Below, piece by piece: positions 1-5,904 of a stretch of 6,369 nucleotides of DNA. The DNA comes from JBCDAP01 sp038747915 (lineage in GTDB: Bacteria; Planctomycetota; Phycisphaerae; Phycisphaerales; UBA1924): the NCBI GenBank assembly GCA_038747915.1, contig JBCDJJ010000124.1, positions 1-6,369 on the forward strand, read 5' to 3'. Position 1 is the first letter of the stretch. Each line of letters opens with the position of its first letter. The notes below the pieces were generated by a model. The model was given only the letters and a program-made list of their open reading frames with translations. It was not told the origin of the DNA and ran no database searches. The position numbers were made by a program, and so were the translations under genes.

Positions 1-130
1 AAAATCTTTCACCCCCCCGGCGGCGGCTGCGGCCCCCCCCCACCACCGCATCTGGGAACACGGGTACGCAAGGTGCTCTCTCACCACGTGCCGGCGACCG
101 AACACGTCGTGTACAAAGGTCGAGTGAAAC
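1..130. other. Intergenic stretch downstream of purL with two long C-tracts
   Basis: No gene is recognised here. The stretch follows the purL stop codon and is cut by the window edge. On the plus strand there are seven C residues at 12-18 and nine at 33-41, separated by a GC-rich block. The minus strand, which is the purL transcript strand, therefore carries runs of nine and seven G residues that could stack into a G-quadruplex or stall polymerase. A weak 5-bp stem (TGCGG at 28-32 with CCGCA at 46-50) encloses the longer tract. A short interrupted palindrome, ACACG-T-CGTGT, lies at 102-112. None of these is a convincing intrinsic terminator for purL. Confidence 0.5.
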
Positions 131-3100
131 TCAGTCGCTGCCGAGCGGGAACCCGCTCAGGAATGCCTCGCGGAGTTCTTCAACATCCAGACGTTCGCCA
201 CCCGCCAACACAACAACCGGTTCCCCGATCACACCCGCGACAACCGGGAGACCGTGTGCGTGCGCGCACGCACGTGTCACCTGCAGCGCGTACCGCCCGA
301 TGGTGTTCCATTCGGTATCGACATCGTCCCGCTCGAGGCGCAGACCGAGGCGGTCCGCGCCGAGCGCCATCTCCGCGACCGCAACGAGCAGCCCGCCATC
401 CGACACATCGTGCGCCGCGAGAACCTCACCCGATGCAATCAACTCGTGCGCACGCCGGGCCGCGACCGGTCCCTCGTCCGCGAGCTCGACCACCACGGTG
501 TCCTCCGCACGCTTCAGCTCGCTCGTCACACACCGCGACACATCGTCCACCATGCCGATGCCCGTGATGAGCAGCGTGTACGGGATCTCGATCAGCCGCG
601 ACTCGCCCGTCTCCGGATCCGTCCACCGGAACTGGTTGTTGAGCGAGTCCTTCCCACTCACGAACGGCGTGCGGTACGCCTTCGCAGCGTCGTAACACCC
701 CGCGCACGCGCGCACCAGTGCCGCCATGTGCTGCGGGTCGTCGCAGCTCGGCCAGCAGAAGTTGTCGAGGATCGCGATGCGCTCAGGATCGGCCCCCACG
801 CACACGAGGTTGCGCACGCACTCGTCGATGGCACCGATCGCCATCCGATACGGATCGCCCACCGAGCCATCCGGGTGCGTGTTACCGAGCTCGCTCGCCA
901 TGCCGCACGCGATGGCGACGCCCCGCGTCGAGCCCGCGACCGGGGCGACGACCGACGCGTCCATCGGCGCCTCACCCGATGGGCCACCGAGCGGCTTCAC
1001 CACCGTGTTGCCCTGCACCTCGTGGTCGTACTGACGAACGATCCACCGGCGGCTGGCGATGTTGGGGTGCGAGAGCAGAGAGCGCAGCGTCGAGCGTTGG
1101 CCCGGCCCGGGCCGCATCTGGGCCGCGAGCTGTGCGGCACCGGTGCTCCAGACAGCCTCGCGCGTGGGCATCGGCAACCCATCGTGCAGAAACGGCATCG
1201 CCACGCGGCCGACGTCCTGCCCCTCCCACCGCAAGAGCAGCTCCGGCTCGCCCGTCTCGGCGCTCCTGTGCCCGAAGACGCCGAGATCGGCCATCTCCAC
1301 GCCTTCCTCATCACAGATCGCCCGCAGCGCCGCCACGTTCTCCGCCGGCACCGCCAGCACCATCCGCTCTTGGCTCTCGCTGATCCACACCTCGTCGTAC
1401 CGAAGCCCGGTGTACTTGAGCGGCGCACGCTCGAGGTCGACCACCGCCCCCACGCGCTCCCCCATCTCACCGATCGCCGACGAGAACCCACCCGCCCCGC
1501 AATCGGTCAACCCCGAAAAGAGCGGACGAGCCTTCGGAGTGTCATTCCTCCCTAATGCCTGATGCCTGGTGCCCGATGCCCCGACCGCGACAACGTCGCG
1601 GGCGCGCACAATCGCATCCAGCACCCGCTTCTCCTCGATCGCGTTCCCGATCTGCACCGCATGAGAGAACTCGTCCGCGTGCGTGCTGGTCAGCTCGCCC
1701 GACGAGAACGTCGCCCCATGAATCCCATCACGACCCGTGCGCCCACCGAGCGCGATGATGCGATCGCCCGGCCGAACCTCTCCCTTCGCGGCCCACGCGG
1801 GCATCACACCGATGCACCCGCAGAACACCAGCGGGTTGCCGACGTACCGGTCGTCGAAGTGGACCGCACCGTTCACCGTCGGAATACCCATCCGGTTGCC
1901 GTAATCGCGCACACCGTCGACCACGCGCGTCAGAATCCGCCGCGGGTGCAGCACACCGGGCGGCAACACCCGCGCGGCCCCGGGCCCAACGCCATCAATC
2001 GAGCCATCACCGGATGGCGATTCCCGGTCCCCGAGTGCCCCCGCCGGCTCACCAGCGACCCACCGGCCGGGATCCGCCACGCAGAACACATCGGTGCTCG
2101 CGATCGGCTTCGCCCCGAGCCCGGTGCCGATCACATCGCGGATGCACCCGCCGATCCCGGTCGCTGCCCCGCCGTACGGCTCGATCGCCGACGGGCGGTT
2201 GTGCGTCTCCACCTTCACACACACCGCGTGCTCGTCGTCGAAGCGCACCACACCCGAGTTGTCGACGAAGACCGAGAGCGTCCAGTCGATCCCGATGTCG
2301 TCGCTCGTCAGCTCGTACGTCGCCGCAGCGACCGTCGATCGAAGCAGATTGTCGATCGTCACCGAGCCATCCGGGTTGGTCACCGCACCGGGCAGCGCCG
2401 CGGGGTCGAACGAGAACGCCGAGCCCCGGTCGATCTGGCCGCCATCCCGATGCCCGCTCTCGCGGTACGTCACACGGCTCTTGAGCGTCTTATGCACGCA
2501 GTGCTCCGACCACGTCTGCGCGAGCGTCTCGAGCTCCACGTCGGTCGGGTCGCGGCCGAGCGCGACGAAGTGGTCGCGGATCGCGCGCATCTCGACGACG
2601 TTCAGGAACAGGTGCCCACTCGCGCTCAGCGCCGCGAGCCCCTTGTCGTCGAGGTCGCGGATCGCCACGCGGCGTACTGTCTGATCGACCGGTGGCAGGT
2701 GCGGCAGCTCCGTGGGCACCCACGGCTCGTAGTGCACCCGCTCGATCACCGCGTTCGCGAGCACCCGCGTCGCCAGACGCTCGATCTCGGCCGCACCGAG
2801 CCCCCCAACGTCGTACCGAAGCCCGGTCTTGACCTCTAGCTCGCTCGCCTCACGCCCGAGCAGCGACGCCGCGGCGGCCCCGATCGTCTGACCCGGCGGA
2901 TCCATCACGCCCGGCAGCGGCCACACCTCGATCACACGCTCACCCGCACGGGCACCGGTCGCACCGATCACGCCCCGCTCCAGCACCGGATCCACGAGCA
3001 CCCGATCGAGCAGCTCGCTCGCGCCGCCATCATCCACCGCACCAACAACCACATACAGCTTCGCGGTGCGCACCGACGAGGGTCTGAGTCCGAGCGCCGC

Positions 3101-3208
3101 CTCCGCATCACGCACGATGCGATCGCCCAACGGGTCACCCGCGGCCTCGTGCGGACGCACCTCGAACCGATGAACAGTCGCCTCCCGCACCGTCGTCAGC
3201 TCATCCAT
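131..3208 (-). CDS. purL: Phosphoribosylformylglycinamidine (FGAM) synthase, PurL with two N-terminal PurS-like modules
   Basis: This is the cytoplasmic ATP-dependent synthase subunit that converts FGAR to FGAM, the fourth step of de novo purine synthesis. The product has 1025 residues, longer than the small PurL (about 740) and shorter than the large PurL with its fused glutaminase (about 1300). Residues ~11-84 and ~88-163 look like two successive PurS modules, each with a DPxG motif and ending in RVL..-V-ER. The PurL core then starts with the TWSEHCVHKT motif (His236). It continues with KVETHNRPS (331-339), PYGGAATGIGG (344-354), RDYGNRMGIPTVNGA (434-448), DCGAGGF (569-575), RQYDHEVQG (725-733), SGKDSLNN (851-858) and AHDVSDGGL (932-940). 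There is no PurQ-type glutaminase domain, so a separate PurQ must supply ammonia; it is not in this window. Residues ~379-414 and ~539-560 look like insertions relative to ordinary PurL. ATG 3208 is chosen because the PurS similarity begins almost at once and the next Met is residue 103. No Shine-Dalgarno is seen. Confidence 0.95.
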   Translation of the reverse strand: MDELTTVREATVHRFEVRPHEAAGDPLGDRIVRDAEAALGLRPSSVRTAKLYVVVGAVDDGGASELLDRVLVDPVLERGVIGATGARAGERVIEVWPLPGVMDPPGQTIGAAAASLLGREASELEVKTGLRYDVGGLGAAEIERLATRVLANAVIERVHYEPWVPTELPHLPPVDQTVRRVAIRDLDDKGLAALSASGHLFLNVVEMRAIRDHFVALGRDPTDVELETLAQTWSEHCVHKTLKSRVTYRESGHRDGGQIDRGSAFSFDPAALPGAVTNPDGSVTIDNLLRSTVAAATYELTSDDIGIDWTLSVFVDNSGVVRFDDEHAVCVKVETHNRPSAIEPYGGAATGIGGCIRDVIGTGLGAKPIASTDVFCVADPGRWVAGEPAGALGDRESPSGDGSIDGVGPGAARVLPPGVLHPRRILTRVVDGVRDYGNRMGIPTVNGAVHFDDRYVGNPLVFCGCIGVMPAWAAKGEVRPGDRIIALGGRTGRDGIHGATFSSGELTSTHADEFSHAVQIGNAIEEKRVLDAIVRARDVVAVGASGTRHQALGRNDTPKARPLFSGLTDCGAGGFSSAIGEMGERVGAVVDLERAPLKYTGLRYDEVWISESQERMVLAVPAENVAALRAICDEEGVEMADLGVFGHRSAETGEPELLLRWEGQDVGRVAMPFLHDGLPMPTREAVWSTGAAQLAAQMRPGPGQRSTLRSLLSHPNIASRRWIVRQYDHEVQGNTVVKPLGGPSGEAPMDASVVAPVAGSTRGVAIACGMASELGNTHPDGSVGDPYRMAIGAIDECVRNLVCVGADPERIAILDNFCWPSCDDPQHMAALVRACAGCYDAAKAYRTPFVSGKDSLNNQFRWTDPETGESRLIEIPYTLLITGIGMVDDVSRCVTSELKRAEDTVVVELADEGPVAARRAHELIASGEVLAAHDVSDGGLLVAVAEMALGADRLGLRLERDDVDTEWNTIGRYALQVTRACAHAHGLPVVAGVIGEPVVVLAGGERLDVEELREAFLSGFPLGSD
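1553..1580 (-). repeat. Four degenerate 7-bp repeats inside purL
   Basis: Read on the minus strand, four heptamers follow each other without a gap: GGCATCG, GGCACCA, GGCATCA and GGCATTA. The consensus is GGCAYYR. They fall inside codons ~543-552 of purL, within a segment that appears to be extra relative to typical PurL proteins (between EEKRVLDAIVRARD and RPLFSGLTDCGAGG). Seven is not a multiple of three, so the repeat is not built from repeated codons, although the reading frame stays open. It resembles in form the short tandem heptanucleotide repeats known from cyanobacterial genomes. Relationship to those is not shown. Confidence 0.7.
2008..2035 (-). repeat. Degenerate heptad pattern and inverted repeat in the first purL insertion
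   Basis: On the minus strand this can be parsed as CTCGGGG, ACCGGGA, ATCGCCA and TCCGGTG, with YCG recurring every 7 bases. The periodicity is weaker than at 1553-1580. It overlaps an inverted repeat whose 7-bp arms are CGCCATC at 1990-1996 and GATGGCG at 2013-2019. The alternative inner arm CCATC (2004-2008) can also pair with GATGG (2013-2017). The block lies in codons ~379-414, the segment between CVADP and the conserved LPPGVLHPRRI, which is much longer here than I expect for PurL. The repeat reading is tentative; the inverted repeat is directly visible. Confidence 0.4.
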
Positions 3209-3214
3209 CCGGAG

Positions 3215-3220
3215 ATGCTA
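3215..3220 (-). promoter_or_regulatory. Putative -10 element of purL (TAGCAT), leaderless spacing
   Basis: On the minus strand TAGCAT fits the bacterial -10 form TAnnnT. Six bases (3209-3214) separate it from the purL ATG at 3208, so transcription would start at or next to the A of the start codon. No Shine-Dalgarno sequence lies before the ATG, which agrees with a leaderless message. No recognisable -35 hexamer is seen. The whole divergent gap is only 38 bp. Confidence 0.5.
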
Positions 3221-3233
3221 CCGCCGCAGGCGC

Positions 3234-3239
3234 TACACT
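3234..3239 (+). promoter_or_regulatory. Putative -10 element of rnhA (TACACT), leaderless spacing
   Basis: TACACT lies seven bases before the rnhA ATG at 3247, so the expected transcription start coincides with the start codon. There is no Shine-Dalgarno and no clear -35 hexamer. The element sits within a short inverted repeat, GGCG (3229-3232) and CGCC (3240-3243). The 9-mer CTACACTCG around it recurs before the downstream hydrolase gene. The position where a -35 would fall (about 3211-3216) overlaps the purL -10 element on the other strand. Confidence 0.55.
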
Positions 3240-3246
3240 CGCCGCC

Positions 3247-3738
3247 ATGCCCGATGGCACGCCACCCAACCACGACCGCCCGCACGTGCAGCTCTTCACC
3301 GACGGCGCCTGCTCCGGCAACCCCGGGCCGGGAGGGTGGGCCTTCATCCTCCGGCACGAGGCAAGTGGCAAGGAGATCGAACGCTCCGGTGGCGAGCGAT
3401 CGACCACCAACAACCGCATGGAGCTCACCGCGGTGATCGAAGGCCTGCGGGCGCTCACCAAGCCCGCGATCGTCGATGTCCACTCCGACTCTCAGTACGT
3501 GCTCAAGGGACTCTCCGAGTGGATGGACGGGTGGAAGCGACGCGGGTGGAAGACCGCGTCCAAGCAGCCTGTTAAAAACCGAGAACTCTGGGAGATACTC
3601 GACACGCTCCGAGAACAACACGAGATCCGGTACCACTGGATCAAAGGTCACGCCGGGCACCCCGAAAACGAGCGGTGCGACGAACTCGCGACCACGCAGC
3701 GCGATATCCACGCCAAGAAGCCGTCCGAAACGCCGTAA
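3247..3738 (+). CDS. rnhA: Ribonuclease HI
   Basis: This cytoplasmic Mg-dependent endonuclease cuts the RNA strand of RNA-DNA hybrids, removing R-loops and primer RNA. The 163-residue product is close to the usual length (about 155) with a short polar N-terminal extension of roughly 12 residues. The family landmarks are in order: FTDGACSGNPGPGGW (17-31) with catalytic Asp19, TTNNRMEL (53-60) with Glu59, HSDSQYV (79-85) with Asp81, the basic W-rich handle region (WMDGWKRRGWKT, 92-103), WIKGHAGHPENERCDELA (131-148) with His135 and Asp145. All four carboxylates and the assisting His are present, so the enzyme should be active. ATG 3247 is the first possible start in this frame; no ATG, GTG or TTG lies upstream in the 38-bp gap. 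The gene is divergent from purL. A hairpin follows its stop codon. Confidence 0.96.
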   Translation: MPDGTPPNHDRPHVQLFTDGACSGNPGPGGWAFILRHEASGKEIERSGGERSTTNNRMELTAVIEGLRALTKPAIVDVHSDSQYVLKGLSEWMDGWKRRGWKTASKQPVKNRELWEILDTLREQHEIRYHWIKGHAGHPENERCDELATTQRDIHAKKPSETP

Positions 3739-3748
3739 TCGTTGGAAC

Positions 3749-3766
3749 GGGTCATCCAGATGGCCC
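3749..3766 (+). other. Small hairpin just after rnhA
   Basis: GGGTCAT (3749-3755) can pair with ATGGCCC (3760-3766) around a CCAG loop, giving 7 bp with one G-U pair, 10 nt past the rnhA stop. No T-tract follows, so it is not a standard intrinsic terminator. It could stabilise the 3' end of the rnhA message or weakly attenuate read-through into the hydrolase gene. It also contains the ATG at 3760, an alternative in-frame start of that gene, which makes that start less attractive. Confidence 0.4.
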
Positions 3767-3794
3767 TCAGCCCCTGCTGCCTCCGATCGTGCCC

Positions 3795-3800
3795 TACACT
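3795..3800 (+). promoter_or_regulatory. Putative -10 element of the hydrolase gene (TACACT)
   Basis: TACACT lies 37 bases before the ATG at 3838, predicting a 5' leader of roughly 30 nt. The surrounding CTACACTCG (3794-3802) is identical to the sequence before rnhA. No clear -35 hexamer and no Shine-Dalgarno in the leader are visible. If real, it gives the hydrolase its own transcription start and rules out the upstream start candidates at 3742 (TTG) and 3760 (ATG). Confidence 0.45.
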
Positions 3801-3837
3801 CGATCTTTCGCCGACGAGACGCCTCCAGACGCCGACC

Positions 3838-5460
3838 ATGGGACTCATCGCAGCCAAGATCCGCAACCTCGCCGTCGGCGTCACCGGTGGCCTGTCGGCC
3901 CTCGCCCACCCCCGGCTGAGCGAGATCTACGGCAACGCCGCACGGCAGGATTCCTCGACCCGCAACCCGCTCGTGGTGATCCCCGGGATCATGGGGACGC
4001 GGCTCGAAGACCCCGGATCCGGACTCATCGTCTGGGGCTCGCACCGCAAGAAGGACTACCCCGACCGCACCAACGCCGAGCACATGCGGATCGCGTCGCA
4101 CAACATGCGATCGGGCGTGCCCCTGCACCTGCTGACCGATTCGGTCGAGCCCGCTGGGGCGATCGAGCAGTTCAAGTTCCGCCTGGTGGGGCTCCCCTTC
4201 CACGTGCAGGCCTACGCCGCGATCCTGACCACGCTCGGCGTCGGCGGCTTCGCGATGCGCGACGAGGGCCGCAAGCGGAAAAAGCAGCGGCGACTCTCGC
4301 TCGACTACGACGCCGCATCGATCGCCACCTGCTTCCAGTTCGACTACGACTGGCGGCGGAGCATCCCCGAAAACGCGGGCCGATTGATGCGATTCGTCGA
4401 CAAGGTGCGAGAGTTCGCCGCCTACGACTCCACCGCCCGCGGCGAGCCGAAGAACGCCGACGATATCCGCGTCGACTTCGTCGCTCACTCGATGGGCGGG
4501 CTCTTGCTCCGTTACTTCCTGCGGTACGGCGGGCAGCTGCTCCCGCAGGATGGTTCGCTCCCCAAACTGACATGGAGCGGCGCGACCCGCGCCGACCATG
4601 CGGTGCTGATCGGCACACCGAACGCCGGCTCGCACTTCGCGCTCGACAAGCTCATCCGGGGCCTGCCCGCCTCGCCGGCCATGCCCGGGTACGGCGGGGA
4701 GCTCCTCGGGACGTACCCGACACTCTTTCAGCTCATGCCCCGCGACCGGCACACGCCCTTCGTCGATCGTGCGAGTGGGGAGCCGGTGAGCGGGCTCTAC
4801 GACATCGAGACATGGCAGCGGATGCGCTGGGGTCTGGCCTCGGCGGAGGCCGATCCGTTCCTCGAGATGGTGCTGCCCGATGATTCGCCGAGCGATCGCC
4901 GGCGGATCGCGATCGACCACCTCGACAAGTGCCTGCGCGAGGCCGACCGGTTCCACCGTTCGCTCGATGAACCCGTTGATGCGCCGTACGACGTGGCCAT
5001 GCACCTCTTCGCCGGAGACGGCGTGCTGACACCCGCCTGCGCCGAGGTGGAGGCCGACTCCAAGCACTACCGCGTCATCCAGACCGCGCACGGCGACGGC
5101 ACCGTGCTCCGAACGAGCGCCCTCATGGACGAACGCGTGGGTCAGCCGTGGAAGCCGCGCGTGAAGACACCGATCCGGTGGGACCAGGTCACGTTCATCC
5201 CGACCGGGCACATGTCGCTCACGCGGCACCCGACGTTCGTGAACAACGTGCTCTACACGCTCCTCGAGAAGCCCGCGCCGGACTGCAACTACCGCCACCG
5301 GTTCGACGGCCAGTTCGTGGCGCCGCGCCACGGCGCCCAGGCCGCGCCGGCCGCGAACACCCCGTGTACCGACGAGCAGCCCGCGCAGACCAATGGTTCC
5401 CCCGTCGTCCGATCGGTGGGCACCGATGCGCGTCAGCCGGTTGGCACATCAGCGCCGTGA
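3838..5460 (+). CDS. LCAT/PDAT-type alpha/beta hydrolase (lipase or acyltransferase)
   Basis: The 540-residue product looks like a lecithin:cholesterol acyltransferase-family alpha/beta hydrolase. Visible landmarks are NPLVVIPGIMGTRLED (43-58), the family's first strand and oxyanion region; FDYDWRR (168-174); the nucleophile elbow VAHSMGG (215-221) with Ser218; LIGTPNAGS (257-265); HGDGTVLRTSAL (418-429) with probable catalytic Asp420; and TGHMSLTRHP (456-465) with probable His458. Family members act on acyl chains of phospholipids, sterol esters or triacylglycerols. Substrate and whether it hydrolyses or transfers cannot be read from the sequence. A basic patch (RKRKKQRR, 145-152) lies in a possible lid region, and the last ~60 residues are Ala/Pro/Thr-rich and probably disordered. 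No convincing signal peptide is seen; residues ~8-23 are only mildly hydrophobic. ATG 3838 is preferred over TTG 3742 and ATG 3760 because the earlier segment does not look like protein and contains a putative promoter. Confidence 0.85.
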   Translation: MGLIAAKIRNLAVGVTGGLSALAHPRLSEIYGNAARQDSSTRNPLVVIPGIMGTRLEDPGSGLIVWGSHRKKDYPDRTNAEHMRIASHNMRSGVPLHLLTDSVEPAGAIEQFKFRLVGLPFHVQAYAAILTTLGVGGFAMRDEGRKRKKQRRLSLDYDAASIATCFQFDYDWRRSIPENAGRLMRFVDKVREFAAYDSTARGEPKNADDIRVDFVAHSMGGLLLRYFLRYGGQLLPQDGSLPKLTWSGATRADHAVLIGTPNAGSHFALDKLIRGLPASPAMPGYGGELLGTYPTLFQLMPRDRHTPFVDRASGEPVSGLYDIETWQRMRWGLASAEADPFLEMVLPDDSPSDRRRIAIDHLDKCLREADRFHRSLDEPVDAPYDVAMHLFAGDGVLTPACAEVEADSKHYRVIQTAHGDGTVLRTSALMDERVGQPWKPRVKTPIRWDQVTFIPTGHMSLTRHPTFVNNVLYTLLEKPAPDCNYRHRFDGQFVAPRHGAQAAPAANTPCTDEQPAQTNGSPVVRSVGTDARQPVGTSAP

Positions 5461-5487
5461 CGCTGCTCAAGCGTCGCCCCCCACTTT

Positions 5488-5519
5488 CGCTCGACCAGCA
5501 GCGCTCGACCAGCAGCGCT
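5488..5519 (+). repeat. Tandem 14-bp direct repeat between the hydrolase gene and the rRNA terminator
   Basis: The unit CGCTCGACCAGCAG occurs twice without a gap or mismatch (5488-5501 and 5502-5515), followed by the first four bases of a third copy. It lies 27 bp after the hydrolase stop and runs up to the A/T-rich tract of the minus-strand rRNA terminator. It contains no evident gene. A slippage duplication is the simplest reading; a binding site in two copies is possible but unsupported. Confidence 0.85.
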
Positions 5520-5559
5520 AAAAATAAAAGCGGGCTCCCCTGATTGCTCAAGGAAGCCC
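5519..5559 (-). terminator. Intrinsic terminator of the rRNA operon
   Basis: On the minus strand the stem GGGCTTCC (5559-5552) pairs with GGGAGCCC (5539-5532), 8 bp with one G-U pair, around a 12-nt loop. It is followed one to two bases later by TTTTATTTTTA (5529-5519). It begins four bases beyond the end of the 5S gene, as expected for a factor-independent terminator closing a 23S-5S operon. On the plus strand the hairpin is not followed by a T-tract, so it would not serve the convergent hydrolase gene well. Confidence 0.9.
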
Positions 5560-5563
5560 ATCA

Positions 5564-5669
5564 GTCGGCGATGACCTACTTTCCCGCAGGGCAGTATCAT
5601 CGGCGGCCCGGGCTTAACTGCTGTGTTCGGGATGGGAACAGGTGTTGCCCCGGACCTCTGGTCACCGAC
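5564..5669 (-). rRNA. rrf: 5S ribosomal RNA
   Basis: Read on the minus strand, this contains the conserved 5S core: CACCTGTTCCCATCCCGAAC, then AGTTAAGCCC, then GCCGATGATACTG, and GAAAGTAGGTC near the 3' end. The ends close helix I: GTCGGTGAC from 5669 pairs with the terminal ATCGCCGAC ending at 5564, including one G-U pair. About 106 nt is slightly short for a bacterial 5S (usually 110-120), so the true ends may be a few bases further out. It follows the 23S gene and directly precedes a terminator. RNA component of the large ribosomal subunit. Confidence 0.95.
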
Positions 5670-5904
5670 AAAGCCGATCGAGGCATGTCTGCCCCGGCCG
5701 ACGGTGAATGATCCGTCAGTTCCAGCGTCGACGCCGCACCCACGGCGGGCTGTGCGAGCCAGCAAAGGCTGGTTCCGCACAGACTGCCGCGATGACCGTG
5801 TGCGTTCTCAAGAAGAACCTCGCGACCGACCGGTGATCACACCCCGAATGCACTCCAACATAAGCTGGCAGTACACGCGGACGAATCGCCGGCGCGCGGT
5901 TGAT
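5670..5904 (-). other. 23S-5S internal transcribed spacer, no tRNA
   Basis: This spacer of about 235 nt separates the 23S 3' end from the 5S 5' end and should be transcribed on the minus strand. I looked for a T-arm GGTTCGAnTCC-like motif and a terminal acceptor stem and found no tRNA. Its clearest element is a hairpin at 5750-5782. A second, very small stem (GGCA/TGCC) lies near 5682-5693. The segment near the 23S end probably contributes to the processing stalk that pairs with sequence upstream of 23S, outside this window. Confidence 0.75.
5750..5782 (-). other. Two-part hairpin in the 23S-5S spacer
   Basis: On the minus strand CTGTGCG pairs with CGCACAG (7 bp) and, after a small internal loop (GAA opposite CT), CCAGC pairs with GCTGG (5 bp) around a CTTT loop. 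All twelve pairs are Watson-Crick. A helix with an internal loop in an rRNA spacer is a plausible RNase III-type processing site. That role is inference from position and shape only. Confidence 0.65.

Noticed and set aside
73..567. A plus-strand frame starting in the left intergenic region
   Set aside because: Most of it overlaps the PurL C-terminus in antisense, the translation is low-complexity Arg/Pro/His, and no ribosome site or promoter precedes it.
254..2839. Long open frames on the plus strand across purL (254-1555, 1562-2839, and shorter ones)
   Set aside because: They are antisense to a well-conserved PurL. Their translations are Arg/His/Pro-rich with no recognisable motif, the usual result of GC-rich codon bias on the opposite strand.
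3742..3837. N-terminal extension of the hydrolase from TTG 3742 or ATG 3760
   Set aside because: The extension would place the start inside or before a hairpin and upstream of the putative -10 at 3795-3800. Its residues look neither like a signal peptide nor like family sequence.
3675..4883. A 402-codon plus-strand frame overlapping the rnhA end and the hydrolase start
   Set aside because: The product is extremely Arg/Ala/Pro-rich and out of frame with both motif-bearing proteins. No family features.
3196..5331. A 711-codon open frame on the minus strand opposite rnhA and the hydrolase gene
   Set aside because: It spans two genes with clear catalytic motifs on the other strand plus their intergenic region. 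It has no domain I recognise. It is a GC-bias shadow.
5532..5559. The hairpin as a bidirectional terminator serving the hydrolase gene as well
   Set aside because: The T-tract exists only on the minus strand. On the plus strand the bases after the stem are mixed and GC-rich.
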